This document shows, in pieces, positions 12,601-24,011 of a stretch of 64,000 bases of DNA (its first letter is position 1; every line of letters starts with the position of its first letter). Under the pieces are notes generated by a model. It saw only the letters and a list, made by a program, of their open reading frames with translations. It was not told where the DNA came from and made no database searches. A program made the translations under genes and the position numbers. Origin of the DNA: Ectocarpus siliculosus. Lineage: Eukaryota > Sar > Phaeophyceae > Ectocarpales > Ectocarpaceae. The stretch covers positions 49,147 through 113,146 of the forward strand of contig FN649733.1 in the NCBI GenBank assembly GCA_000310025.1, written 5' to 3'.

Positions 12601-13618
12601 GGAGTACTGCTGTAGAGGTCATGACGACGGGTGCTTAGGACCAAGGCAACAACCGGCAAGCAGCACTATCTAGACTACTTGTTCTTCGCTTTGCATTTTT
12701 AGCGACACCCCACGAGGAACGACGACAACTTGGTGGCCCAACTGCCGTGCCGTCGAGAGAGCGTTGTACTACACACCGCCAGCTCTATTGGTATTCTATG
12801 TACAATAGACACCTTCTCTGCATCTCTCTCGGCCAAGAGAGCGGACGCCCGTGGCCCAAGGGCGGACAAACACACGCCGCGAAAAAACATGCCTATTTAC
12901 TGTCCCTTGCGAGATTTCTCCAACACATATTTTCAAGACTGCAAGAGTTTCCGTGGCGTGTACACACATAGTACAAAGTGTATGCAACGCTTGTCACAAG
13001 ACATGACTGCGATGCCCTCTGCACGGCTGCCACGACAGTGTATCCCCCGTGGGTGTACTGCTGTACAAGAGCATTGTGATAGAAAAATATGCTGGTGAAC
13101 TTCCGTGTGCAGCTAAGGCCTGTATAGTTCGGTGTTTTAAATGTAAAATTTCGGCAAGAAAAAAATTGCCGCCTGCCACCTCACACCGGTGTCGACGTGT
13201 CCAAAAAGTCCGGGAACTTTGTTGTACACGTCGACACGTCGACTCACCAACAACCAAGAAAAATAGGACATGTTCTTTCTCGCATAAGTCTCACGGCTGT
13301 TGCGTGAAGACTAGGGGGATGTGGCGTGGCCATTGCCATGTTATGTATCATATCTAGGTTACTGTTAGGCGCGTGGTTTCGCATCGTCCTATATAGTCGA
13401 CACAGAACACCGAACATGAAACAAAAATGAAACAGCAAAACAGCGTGTTGTTTGTTGTGCATCTGCTTCGAGGACGCGTGAGATGCGTTGAATGAATTAT
13501 GAGCAATTTCGTTCGCCAAGAGTAACAGCAACAGCAACACCAAACACGATTGCTCTCTCACCGACAGTTCGAAACCCGAGCCAACAACATTGCTGCTGTC
13601 CCCTGTAGAGCTAGCCAT
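9627..13618 (-). CDS. bZIP-PAS transcription factor
   Basis: Model: exon 1 13618-13562 (ATG in GCCGCCATGG context, 19 codons, donor GTGAGA) and exon 2 11261-9627, joining in phase 0 to about 563 residues. Exon 2 opens with a basic region containing N-x7-R (NRKSASTSR, residues about 39-47) followed by RKK. A very short zipper follows with Met57, Met64 and Leu71 at heptad spacing. A PAS-like fold comes directly after (LPDLVLAVCRTGEMTYVSPA, about 72-130). The remaining 430 residues are Gly/Ser/Asp/Glu-rich low complexity and end in a hydrophobic patch, VQSLILMGGDY. Known relatives are stramenopile bZIP-PAS proteins. Aureochromes also join bZIP to a PAS-class domain, but the flavin-binding LOV motif (NCRFLQ) is not present, so blue-light sensing is not supported. 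Exon 1 is less certain because the intron spans the N gap. Confidence 0.8.
11388..11953. other. 100-N assembly gap with noisy left flank
   Basis: N bases occupy 11832-11931. To the left, 11388-11831 starts with a long G run and continues with homopolymer-rich, corrupted sequence. To the right is another G run. The noisy block loosely repeats the order of words found just right of the gap (TTTTTCATT..CCATG, then CAACCACAAC..ACAACAAC), so it looks like a poor read tail of the right flank and should not be used for annotation. Confidence 0.85.
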
Positions 13619-14506
13619 GGCGGCGTCCTCAAAACGGAAACCTTTTCGGGCGAACACATGGAGGAAGTTTTGACAAGAGGGCCAGATTGGCGGCTGCTGT
13701 GTCAGACCAAGTACGAGGAGTGACCTGCCCTGGAAGAAGGTAACAGCAGTGAACAATGACGTGATCTCTCCCATGAAAAATCTACCGTCCTCGCTGTGAG
13801 CGGTCTCTGAAGGCAGTTGCGGGGGCCTCTCGCCTGCTCTGCACTGCGGATTGGGTTGCCTTGGCCTTGTTAGCCGCTACCATGCTACCACCCCAACCGC
13901 AGAAGGAGCCAGGGAGAGAGAAGCTGGTACAAGTTATAAGAACCAACGCCGCGTGGGGAAGGAATAAAACCAAGGTCGGAACCTCACCCTCTTTCCCTCT
14001 CTGTCGAGCTGGCGAGGCGTGTAACCAGGATCCCTGGGGGATGGCCTCGTGCTGAGTACGGCGTGATCACGCGTGTTCGTAGCTGAGGGTGGGCGTGGAA
14101 GGTTGTCACTAAGCCTAAACGAGTCCGACTTAGCTGCTTCGCACACGGGACGGAGGTCGGATGTGACGGCCCTTGCCAACACGGACCAGCAGGTGGAGTA
14201 CTTGCTGACGTACCAGGCTGTTCGAGCCTTCCCGGGCTATTGGATCCTTGATGTTGAACGGAAGTGTTACTCTTCGGAAGTTCAAAGCTTCAAATCCCGG
14301 CCTGTTTAGTAGGAATCTTTTCTTGCCACGGGGCCCCCAAAATGGTAGCCACCTCGCCGTTGCAGAGTTTTGCCTCTGGCGGAGCTCCCGCGCCGCCTCC
14401 AAGCCTTGTGTGTCGCTGGCTTGGCCGGCCACAGAGCACAACACAGACAAATTGGCCGGTGGTTAGCAGGGGCTGGTGCGAGCCGTGACAGGAGGGGGGG
14501 TTGAAA
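13619..14506. promoter_or_regulatory. divergent intergenic region, bZIP-PAS / lipoyl synthase
   Basis: About 890 bases separate the two proposed start codons, which point away from each other, so both promoters and 5' UTRs should lie here. I see no recognisable TATA box or named operator. The role is inferred from position only. Confidence 0.4.
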
Positions 14507-17500
14507 ATGCGGTCGAATCTTCCTTCGGCGGCAGCAGCTTTGGCCATCACATGTGCTGCTTCGTGTAAAGCTTTCCATGTGCCGCCAAGTAGCGGTAGCA
14601 GCCTATGCATACGATCTGTCGCAGAGGCCAGCAGCAGCAGCAGCAGCAGCAGCATGCCAACAACCGAGGTCGATGGTCCCACGCAGACCAGTTATCCTGG
14701 ACCTGTGATACCGAGAGTAGGTGGGGCGATGCCAGAGCAGCGGCCGGGATGGTTCAGGGTGCCTGCCCCTGGGGGCAAACATACCAAGGTCGGTATACCC
14801 ATGGATACAGCAGTTGTACAGCAGTGACAGTAGTGCTGTGTTTTCCCGTTTCATTATGGAAGTTCTGGCTGTGTATTTGCTGCGTATTCTACACTACACG
14901 GTGGGTTATGTTCGTATCGCACACCTTGTCTACTTCCCCCCCGGTCTTGGTGAACGCCAACGCTCTCAGTTGCGACACTGCTACAATGCATACGCCTTGT
15001 GTGACGTCTTGTTGTATGCTGTGATCGCGACTGCTGAGCCTGATAAGATTGTGCCTGCTGCCTCTGATGTATCTGGAATGCTAATTGTAGCTCGTGTCAC
15101 CAAGCGTCCCACAGTAGACAAAGCTTTTCTATGCCAACCGTACATGCCGAATCCGAAGGGTAGCGAGCAGTGGCAGGCCGATTCTGGAGCGAGCGCGATG
15201 ATTTCGAACCAGATAGATCACATGTACGACATTCGCCACTTGGGCCAGGATGAACAATTTATTCAAATTGGAGACTCGGCTCTCATGAAGGTTGCAGCTG
15301 TAGGAAGCTTAGACCTTCGATTCCACCAAATCGGAGCCGACGGGAAACAGGAAGACATAGACATTACTGTGCCAGAAGTTTTGTTTGTGTCACTGTTTTT
15401 CTGAGCAAGATTTGCACAGGGTTGCTTCTCCGAGTCTGTCTGCGATGTTCGAGAATTATGAGAAGGAGACCGATTTTCATGAGCCTGATGCGATTGTGCC
15501 CGCTGTGACTGACGTGGTTGTGAGTACTGAGTCTGATGGGATAATGCATGCTGTCCATGATGTGAGGGTGCCCAACGGCCATTCCACCTTGTTTGTATGT
15601 GTCGTCCACATCGAAACACGCTCGCATGGGGCTTGTCCGTCGGTCTGCGGTTACCACATGGGATGTTGGCTTGTGTGGGATTGGAAATAGACAAGGTTGG
15701 CATCAGACAACGAAGCAGTTCGCCCTACAGGCACAGCAAGCAGTTGTAGAATTGGCAGCATAACCTTCACACAAACAAACCCTGGTGCTTTTGTTCGCCC
15801 TTCAGGTACAGCAAGCAGTTGTAGAATTGGTAGCATAACCTTCACACAAACAAACCCTGGAGCCTGCCCGCTCACCACCCACCTGCCTTCTTTCCTTTGC
15901 CTCCTAATCAGTACGAAGAGCTCAAGTCCTCGCTGAAAGAGCTCAACCTTCACACCGTGTGCGAAGAGGCCCAGTGCCCCAACATCGGGGAATGCTGGAA
16001 CGGGGGCACGGGCACCATCATGCTGCTGGGGGACACTTGCACAAGGGGTTGCAAGTTTTGCGCGGTTAAGACGTCGCAGAAGCCGCCGGAGCCGGACCCG
16101 TTTGAGCCATTCCACACGGCAGAGGTGCGGTTGGGTCCATGTGTGTTGTTTTGGGGGGTTGCTCGCGCGCTCGGCCCCTTTTTCCCGTCGGTGTTTTTGT
16201 CCGCTTAGTCTAGTTTTGGTTTGTCCGGCAGATTTGTCGAGCGCACACTTTCCAGACAGAGCGAGCTGTGTCGAGGGGGTGCTCGTGGTATGGCCAGGCA
16301 TCGTATTGTTCGATACATATGCAGGTGTACGTTTACCAGCTCATGCATGGCATCCTTTTGGACGGAACGTGAACCAATCAACAACAGGCCATCTCCAGAT
16401 GGGGAATCAACTACGTCGTGCTGACCTCGGTAGATCGTGACGACCTTGAGGACGGCGGGGCTAACCACTTCGCTACCACGGTTGAGCTCATCAAAACCGC
16501 GAAGTCGGACATGCTGGTAGAGTGCCTGGTCAGCGACTTCAGAGGGGACTACGCGGCCGTCGATGTGAGATAGCGATGAGGACAGCACGATACCATGCGC
16601 ACCGCTTGTCGCCGGAAGCCGGAAAATCATCCAATGCCATCGCGTTCCGTGAAGGGCTGTTTCAGAGAAGATTGGCCAGATGTAGATTAGACTCGTCACG
16701 TATCTGCTCCTTTTTCACATGTTTTGGCGACGTGGAAAGCCTGGCCGTCGGCTGGTACTTATACCGGCGGCGTTGTATTTTTCTTGTTTGGTAGTGCCTA
16801 GCTCCACAGCAGCTGCCGTCGTCAAGGACACGCCTCACGATTCAAGCTCACGATATTCCGTAAGGAACGAGTGCCAACATGGGAGCGCATGTATCACATC
16901 CAACTATGTTCGGAATGCTTGCACCTTGTGCGCATCTTGTTCTGGGATTCGTCCCCCCCCTTTAACCACAGAGGCTAGCGACGTCCGGCCTGGACGTGTA
17001 CGCGCACAACATCGAGACGGTCAGACGGTTACAGCCCTACGTCCGCGACAAGAGGGCGGGCTATGACCAGTCTTTGTCTGTGCTCCGTAGGGCCAAGATT
17101 GCCGGGGAAGCTACGGGGGTGTACACCAAGACTTCCCTCATGCTGGGGCTTGGAGAGACGGAGGAGGAGATATTGGAGGTGGGGTGTTTCTGGTGTTGTT
17201 CAGTTGAGATGGGCTTTTCTTCACGTTCGAAGAAGCGCATTTTCCAGCATTTCCAAATTCAGTCTCCACAGGCTCTGCAGAGACGCAGGAAGAAGTAAAT
17301 GCGAAGAAACCCTGTGGCATCGCCAACGATTGGATGCGATTTGCTGCCTTAACGTTTTCTAACCCCCGGAATTTCCCACAAACCTTGTCATCTCTTTGTA
17401 CCCAGACCATGCGAGATCTCCGGGAAGCCGGTGTGGACGTGCTGACGCTGGGCCAATACCTGCGGCCAACGGACCACCACTTGGCGGTTGTTGACTACGT

Positions 17501-17702
17501 TACGCCGGAGAAGTTCGACCAGTACGCACGGCAAGGGGAAGCGCTAGGCTTTAGTTACGTTGCCAGCGGACCGATGGTGCGCTCGTCCTACAAGGCTGGC
17601 GAGTTTTTCATGGAGAACATGATTCGCCGAGGTCGACAAGAGGAAGATGCCGTGGCAGCTGCGATGGCGGTTGCCGCAGGGATGGATCCCAATGACCGCT
17701 AG
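14507..17702 (+). CDS. LIP1: lipoyl synthase, plastid-targeted
   Basis: Exons 14507-14788, 15912-16124, 16388-16564, 16972-17178, 17406-17702 all join in phase 0 to give 391 residues, normal for the family. This radical-SAM enzyme inserts two sulfur atoms into octanoyl groups on lipoyl-dependent proteins. Visible residues: auxiliary 4Fe-4S cysteines C111, C116 and C122 ([12 protein letters not shown]), radical-SAM cysteines C137, C141 and C144 (CTRGCKFC), and the C-terminal RSSY motif whose serine ligates the auxiliary cluster. The start at 14507 gives a hydrophobic signal peptide ending SCKA|F, a heterokont plastid presequence with Phe after the cleavage site. A Ser run follows, encoded by (CAG)n. 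The plastid form would serve plastid pyruvate dehydrogenase. Intron 1 is 1.1 kb and hosts a retroelement relic and a tandem repeat. Confidence 0.95.
15020..15408 (+). mobile_element. Ty1/copia retrotransposon relic (protease region) in lipoyl synthase intron 1
   Basis: One open stretch encodes the retropepsin context of copia polyproteins: W-QADSGAS (active-site D-S-G, near 15181), then a [16 protein letters not shown] block and a [10 protein letters not shown] strand, in the order and spacing usual for copia. A stop follows at 15403, and no integrase or reverse transcriptase is seen nearby. The phrase EPDxIVPAxxDV occurs upstream (about 15038) and again downstream (about 15481), so part of the element may be duplicated. 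It lies in the same orientation as the host gene and is probably removed by splicing. Confidence 0.7.
15722..15871 (+). repeat. tandem duplication, two 75-bp units
   Basis: The words CAGCAAGCAGTTGTAGAATT and AGCATAACCTTCACACAAAC occur twice, 75 bases apart, almost unchanged. The second unit ends about 40 bases before the acceptor of exon 2 of lipoyl synthase and may extend the branch-point region. Confidence 0.9.
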
Positions 17703-18518
17703 CGTTTTGTAGTGGTGGAGAGGTTTTGGTTTTGGTTGCAGCATATATAGAGTGGGGAGAGTGGCGGTACGCTCAAGTCATGCCGATCGTAAGAGAGTGG
17801 GAAACGTTTACATGGTTTTGGCGAGAAGGGTGGGGCACCACGAAGAGCTGTTCGATGACACTGTGCGTTGCTCGATATCGCGACATGCTACAAAAATAGG
17901 TACAAGTTGCGTAACGAAACCTCCGCTTTGTCGCGGCGATGGCCGACATTGTCAGAGCGACGAAGCGCTGGAGCTGCACTTACCAATGTCCGTGTAAGTT
18001 TACGAAGTCAAGTTGATGACGTGCTGATTCCAATTTGGTCGATCATCGTTCAGACTTTTGGCCAGCTGTTCTATCTTTTGCATAGCATGGGGCATGGAGG
18101 AAAATTACCATGCAGCCATGAGAGCATCAACCCGCAATTTTATCCAAATCGCTTATCGCTAGCATTCTAGAGCGGCTGTGTTGACTGCCATGCTGGAGAA
18201 ATTCGAATTGGATTCTTGACTGGTGAATAAAGTGCACAAAATATTACCGTTACCACAACCATGTTGTATTATGCGACCTAAAGTGTACTATGCGACCTAC
18301 AGTGGCGCAGAAATCTTGAAGCCCGAACGAAATCATTTACACATTTCTTCGCTTTCATCCTTGCCTTCAAATTCATGGTTGGTTATTATGTGAAAACCAG
18401 GATTTAGGTATATATCGATCAGGTGATGACGAAATTTTTCGGTGAGCGGCGGGATTTCAACCCGTGTTTTTGTACACCCACCCGTGCTTTTTGCAATCGA
18501 AAGCAGACACCCTGACAT

Positions 18519-18569
18519 ATCTCTTCGTCGACGCCATTGTGAAAAGAGGGAATCGTCCTCGACAGACGT
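18519..18569 (+). repeat. dispersed repeat, copy A
   Basis: The block TCTCTTCGTCGACGCCATTG, then AGGGAATCGTCCTCGACAGAC, matches 61519-61570 with few differences. No open frame is shared at full length, and the family is not identified. Confidence 0.6.
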
Positions 18570-18889
18570 TGGGGAGATTGTACCTTTACGAAGAAGGTGG
18601 TTTCCACTGTTGGCGAGAGATCGTTCGTCGAAATGCACCAGCAACAGCTACTCCATTTATTGTGGTTGGTCTGAAAACAAGTGCCCTCCCTCACCTCGAT
18701 CGAACACGTGTTATGCTACATGTGTTTTGGCGGCCATCTGTGCATTCAGGTCAAAAGTGTACAACAATACAAATGTTGGTCGTACATCTGAGGTTGTCTC
18801 AACCCTCTCTACTCCGATCAAGACGTCTATCTATCACAATTCCAACAGTTTTCCGATCGGGTCATGCCATAGAAAACGAACTCATCCCC

Positions 18890-18890
18890 G

Positions 18891-18955
<65 letters not shown>
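18890..18955. repeat. (CT)n microsatellite
   Basis: About 30 CT units with a single interruption near 18901. Confidence 0.95.
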
Positions 18956-18964
<9 letters not shown>

Positions 18965-19937
18965 CCCTGTATGCGGTCGAATGCTACATAAAACAGCGGT
19001 TTTAACACAGCATATGATACTAACTTTTGTCAGAGTTGTCTCGTTGCTCTTGGTAAATTGATGTAAAGAAGCTCAGAAAATATAGGGATAAAACCGAAGA
19101 GAGAACCTGTTACGCAGCCAGTACAGTAGTAGTACCCATTCAAGGTAAGACGACAATGATCAATACTCCGTTCGAAACGGATGCAGTGTGTGCGGTCTAC
19201 AGCAGCAGTATAATATTATAGACTCCGTATTTCGTCGCCACCAGATACATATAACGAAGAGGCAGGGATAAAGGTAGCAATCGATTTCATAGTGTTGCGG
19301 ACACTATCTCACCTACCTCTAGATTGATTCTACGATTCCCCGAGAAACATACAGCGATATCCCCCCTGTGGTTGACAAAGAGAGTTTGGCGCCATTCTTA
19401 AAGGAATAATAAATACACACTCAGAAAGACTACCCATCTACCCATTCTAGGTATTTTTTCGGTTTCGTCGTTTCTTCAAATTAAAATGAAACCGTCAAAT
19501 ATCCGAACCGGTGGCAAACGTACCGACTTCCGGTGCGCAAACCGCAAGTACAACCCTTCACACAAGAAGCCGTTCTCCGCATGCGGACACGTCTCTTCGC
19601 CTAGGATCTTCTGCATGCAGACTGGATCCGATCTTTTGTTTTCGTTTCCTTTCATACTCGGCGGAGACTGCGATTAAATATTCGTTTGATATCACACGCG
19701 GCCGTGGATACCGAGAGGAACTCAACCAGAGCCGGGAGGAGGGACATATCACACTCCCATCATACGCACCCAGCCAAAGCGACAGCCATCTTCACCGCTA
19801 CGGGTCTTCGGCAGGATCGACGTCAAGTTTGGTGTAATTGGGCAAAGACCATAACGCCTACATTATCCATCCGCGACCGACGCAGTTATCCTGTCGTGTT
19901 GAATACATCATTGACCGGCGGACCTTGCTGGGTGCCA

Positions 19938-22156
19938 AATGGCGCGTACAAGGGGCGGTGGCGTAGTGAGCGGCTCGTCTGCCCGGCCACGTCGGAGTTT
20001 TGGGAAAGCAAGGTGAGTGAGGCGGATTGGTTGTGCAATGGATGAAGATGGAGAAGCAGAGGCTCGACACATGAATATCCATGCTCACCCATGGTGTGGT
20101 ACTACAGAGTACTGCTGACAGTAGTACAACAGTACAGCAGCAGTACAGACAGCCCACGGCGGCTGCAGACCAGCATGGTAGAGGCGCCCGAGAGAGGCAG
20201 CAGTATTCAGATGCGAATGTATGAAACACGACCCTGCATGCAGAGCGTGACGACAGGACCGCCGATTTTCGTATTGCATGGCCCCCACCATTTCAATTCC
20301 ATGACGTTGCTGTTGCTCTAGAGTTCATCAAAGGTTTATCATCTATCTCCCGTCGATGGTTACATGTAGGGTGATGCGTCCCTATGTACGTACTGTTGGA
20401 GTATCGTTCTACTTCCCATGTCCTCATGACATCAGCGTCCCGTCATCCCGTCGGCCTACCATTTGTCCTGGTGCATCATGATAGTTTGGCAGGAAAAAGA
20501 GGGAGCGGTGTGGTCGCGCTTCCTGGGCAACCTCCCGGTGGAACGGCAGGAACAGAGACCGTGGCCGCCGCTCCACCGCCGTTTCCTGGCTCTGGCAGCA
20601 CCTTCGCGAGACTGGCAAGGGAACCCCTAACGCTGTCGCCAAGGCCTCTTGGTGCAGGAAACTACGTGAATTTTCGATCGCAGAATAATGGAAGCTTGGC
20701 GATGGGGGGCAGGGCGATGGGAAATGACTCAATGTCAACGGGCACAGGAGCAGCAGCTGGAGACCAAGACGGCGGTGGGGGTGGAGGTGGAGATGACGTT
20801 GGGGATGCTGATTTCCTTCAAGGGATATTTGATGAGGCCATCGGTCTGGACGATGTTATCGCTGACTCCATCAGCTGTTATCCCTCGGTCGATGACTACG
20901 AGGACAGCAGGTGCGTGCGTGTTTATACCTGACGAAGAGAAGCCGTACCCGTCATAAGCCAGCTTGCAACAGAGCACGATCCGCCGATGATGGTCTGTGT
21001 ACTATTGAACGTGCAAGTAACTGCAGGGGAGCCGCGGGCGGAGGTAGTGCATGTAGCCACGATTGACTACAAAGACCGCGTGCGTTGGTTTGAAACACAC
21101 CACTTTTCGTGTGTCCTGAAATCTTGAGCAGCTTCTCTGTTTGGACTTCTCCTGGTGTTTCTGTATTCCAGGGGAGGTGCGGACTGCAACACAAATCAGG
21201 ATGACTCCCAGCGGTGCGCTGCTGTGCGAAGGTCAACGCTTTCTCCCCCAAAGGTCCCCGTGTGGCGCATGCTGTACATCGATCCCGATGCGGCCGACCC
21301 GAAACATGTCGCAGAACTGTTGGAGAGTGCCGCTTCGCAGGCGCTCGGATGGGCTTGCGTGTTCGACGTGGCGACAGACATCGTGGAGGCGCTGGCAGAT
21401 CTTCGCGGAGACACCATGTCGGTATACCGGGGGGTCTTCATCAACGAGTCGCTGTTCCGCCACAAGAAGCTGAACCAAGGGAAAGCACCGGACAAATCGA
21501 TCTTGGGCAAGCACCTGTCCAAGTTTCTTCGGGAAGCCGGCATGTCGAGCGCCCGCATCATCCTGCTCGTGGCTGGCGACGTCGACTTCGACACAGCCGA
21601 CGCCGGATTGCACGGCCTGAGCGCGGTCTTGCGAAAACCCTTCACAAAGACGGGCTTGATGGATATCTTGCGCGGCCTGTATCTCAGCAACGAGCCGAGG
21701 TCTGGAGCTGCTGCGGCCCCGTTGTCAAACCCGGAACCCCTCGGCGTTCCGTTTCCTGGGCAGTACAGATCAAGGCCACCAGAGGGAGTTCCATTGGCGG
21801 CGGCCGCGGCCGTGGCGGCGGCGGCAGCAGCAGCAGCTGGAACCACTCCATCTACCATCCACATGGGCGCGCCCGGTCTAGCATCGTCTCAATACCCGGC
21901 ATGCTTGGGATTCACGCCGTTCACTCACCCAATGTTCAATCCGTATAACTTGCCTCTAGCCTTGCTTCGATCGGGGAAGCCAAAAGCGTGGCCCCGGAGA
22001 AGGTACACTAACATCGCCCCGAGGGAGAAAGATGAGGACCTTGGTGATCAGTCTGCCCCGGTGCTGGATGGCGCAAGTCCGGATGTCACGGCAGCAGCCG
22101 ATGAGTGTGGTGCTGCTGCAGCCGTCGCGGAACAGACAGCTGGGCAGGCGATCTAG
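19938..22156 (+). CDS. protein with degenerate response-regulator receiver domain (5' end uncertain)
   Basis: Two exons are solid: one ending at 20910 (…DDYEDS, phase 2) and 21172-22156 (327 codons plus stop), joining in frame. The last exon contains a receiver-like fold: strand 1 RMLYIDPD, strand 3 GVFINES (Asn where the phosphoryl-accepting Asp should be), strand 4 ARIILLVAGD and strand 5 AVLRKPFTK with the conserved Lys-Pro. It therefore resembles a pseudo-receiver that cannot be phosphorylated conventionally. An Ala run and an unrecognised C-terminal region follow. The upstream exon is Gly/Asp-rich with an acidic stretch. A likely earlier exon ends at 20012 (donor GTGAGT). In one frame it would start at ATG 19938 (phase 2) and in another it reads PCWVPNGAYKGRW (phase 0). 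Acceptors at 20598, 20683 and 20712 are possible, so I could not fix the junction. Function unknown. Confidence 0.6.
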
Positions 22157-23376
22157 CCACATAAGGTCAAGGGCTGGCAGGAGGCGTTGCCCCAGCAAGT
22201 GGTGTGGCTGTGCAATAGCTCAAGGTTTTCTGGTCAGTTCGGCATCATTGATAGATAGAGAGCTTCCAGGTGAACACCGCGCGCGAGGTTGGGCTTGACG
22301 GGCGCGGTTTGTCCAGTGCCTCGAGATAAGACTCTTGTATCGTCGCCAGGCAGCTGCTTAGCGCGGTCGACGTGACGTACATTGAGAAAGACCGACTGCG
22401 CGTTGGTACAGCAGTGGTTGTAGCATTGTTCAAGGCGTGGGAGCTAGACTATGCATGTGCGCGCGGGGGGGAATGGGGGACCTCAGCCCTACTTCACATG
22501 CGTTGCGATCGATGCGCTATTGTTGTACGCTGTTCGATGGTTAGACCCCCATTCAACAGGTTGGGCTTGGAATCTCCCGGCCGTTCCCGGTCTTGCGGTA
22601 GGGTAGCCCCAATGGACCGAGTGCCAAGGCTGGGGGTAGAGTATGCCTACCAGCAGAGGGTCAATTCAGACATTTTTTCGCTTCTCTAACATGTAGAACG
22701 CGTGGTGTTCATTCTCAGCGCTGGAAGCGGCATGACCGATTTGCTATCACACAGCCGTCTAAGGACAAAAACGAACACGTACACGAGGTGACAATACCCG
22801 CACTTAATATCCACATGAGGGGGGTCGGTCCATATACGTGTCGAGGACTGTGCCATTGAGGTCCTGCCACTGCTTCCAGTCGACCTGAACGTCTCGCACT
22901 TACGGCACACTTTCACACCTTGGCCAACAACTGATAACAACTACGCGCGAAATGCCACCAAGTTTTGAACCTATGCATATGTACACAATCTGTTCTGCAC
23001 TACAACCCCGGCAGAGCACCCATGAACCCGTTCCAAGTGTAATACGCTCCAGTACGAGGGAAAAATTCAACGCGGCGTTGGCAACCGGGCAACTGCGGTT
23101 TGATCAACGTCGGTTGTCTCATTATTAAAAAAAACTAATAAAGTTCTAACACTCAACGAACGGTTAAGGTTCGCAAGCGTAACAACAGCAACACCCACGG
23201 TTACAGCGGAAATAGACAAACGCCATGGATGTTTGATGTGGTTCGCCTAACCTTGATGGTAACTCAGGGCTTCAAGACCTACAACCGCAACAGCCCATCA
23301 AAAAGGTGACAGCCACTGTAACTCCGAAGTCTCGAACGGACGAGCACGACAAGTGACCGTGAAACGCGAGCGGCGA
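22157..23376. other. convergent intergenic region
   Basis: Between the stops of the receiver-like gene (+) and a small gene (-). It contains TATGCATA near 22973. Reading frames are short and show no recognisable domain. Confidence 0.5.
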
Positions 23377-24011
23377 TCAAAGGTCAAGGAAGCCACTTGC
23401 TGGAGTTACGGCAGGGTCGCTTTGCCCCGCTGCAGCCGCCTCACTGTTGGCGCCATGTACGCTGTCCGAGCCGAGCGAGGATTGATTCCACGCAACGGGA
23501 TCCGGAACCGGCGCTGTCGCTGCAGCCGTAGCCGTAGCCGTGGCCGGGCTGCTGCTGCTGCTGCTGCTGTGACCTCCGCTGTCGCTACCATTGCTTAAAT
23601 GGGGTGTACGACTGCACATGTCGGGCGGCGATATCCCCTGCCCCTGGTGAAGGTACCACGCTCCCTTCGGGCGCAAGTTGTCGATGCCGATCGGCGGTGA
23701 GTCTCCCTGGCCGCAGAAGAAGTCCGGGTGCTCGATCGACAGCCTCTGCTCGTGGACCCACCTCTCGTCCTCCCCGTTGCTACCTGGCTCCGTCTTCACG
23801 GCGCTCCTCTGGCCTTGCCGGTCATGATCGAACGCGATTTGGAAGATCCCGCTGCGGTTCATCTGCCCGACGGAGGCAGTTGATTGGGGGGATAGACAAA
23901 GATCCTAATGTGTTAGAATTCAAACATCATGCCGGGCAACAATAATGGCGATTGTGTGTTGCTGATAGCAGTGACGTACCGTTGGTTTAAAAGTTCGTAG
24001 TCGTCGCTCAT
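23377..24011 (-). CDS. hypothetical protein, two exons
   Basis: Exon 1 24011-23980 (ATG, 10 codons, donor GTACGT) and exon 2 23851-23377 join in phase 2 to about 168 residues. An alternative acceptor 12 bases upstream would put a stop in frame. I recognise no family. The first 60 residues are mixed and charged (IFQIAFDHDRQGQ…). The rest is Ser-rich, with (CAG/CTG)n-encoded Ser and an Ala-Thr stretch, and ends ASGFLDL. Upstream exons may be missing because the first exon is very short. Confidence 0.4.

Larger units (their letters stand above)
17703..19937. other. intergenic region, lipoyl synthase to receiver-like gene
   Basis: No convincing exon. It contains a dispersed-repeat copy (18519-18569), a (CT)n tract and AT-richer sequence. 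A 63-codon frame from the ATG at 19486 lies just upstream of the next gene and could be 5' leader, but nothing supports translation. Confidence 0.5.

Noticed and set aside
15722-15871. CRISPR-like repeat
   Set aside because: Only two direct tandem copies with no spacers, in a eukaryotic intron.
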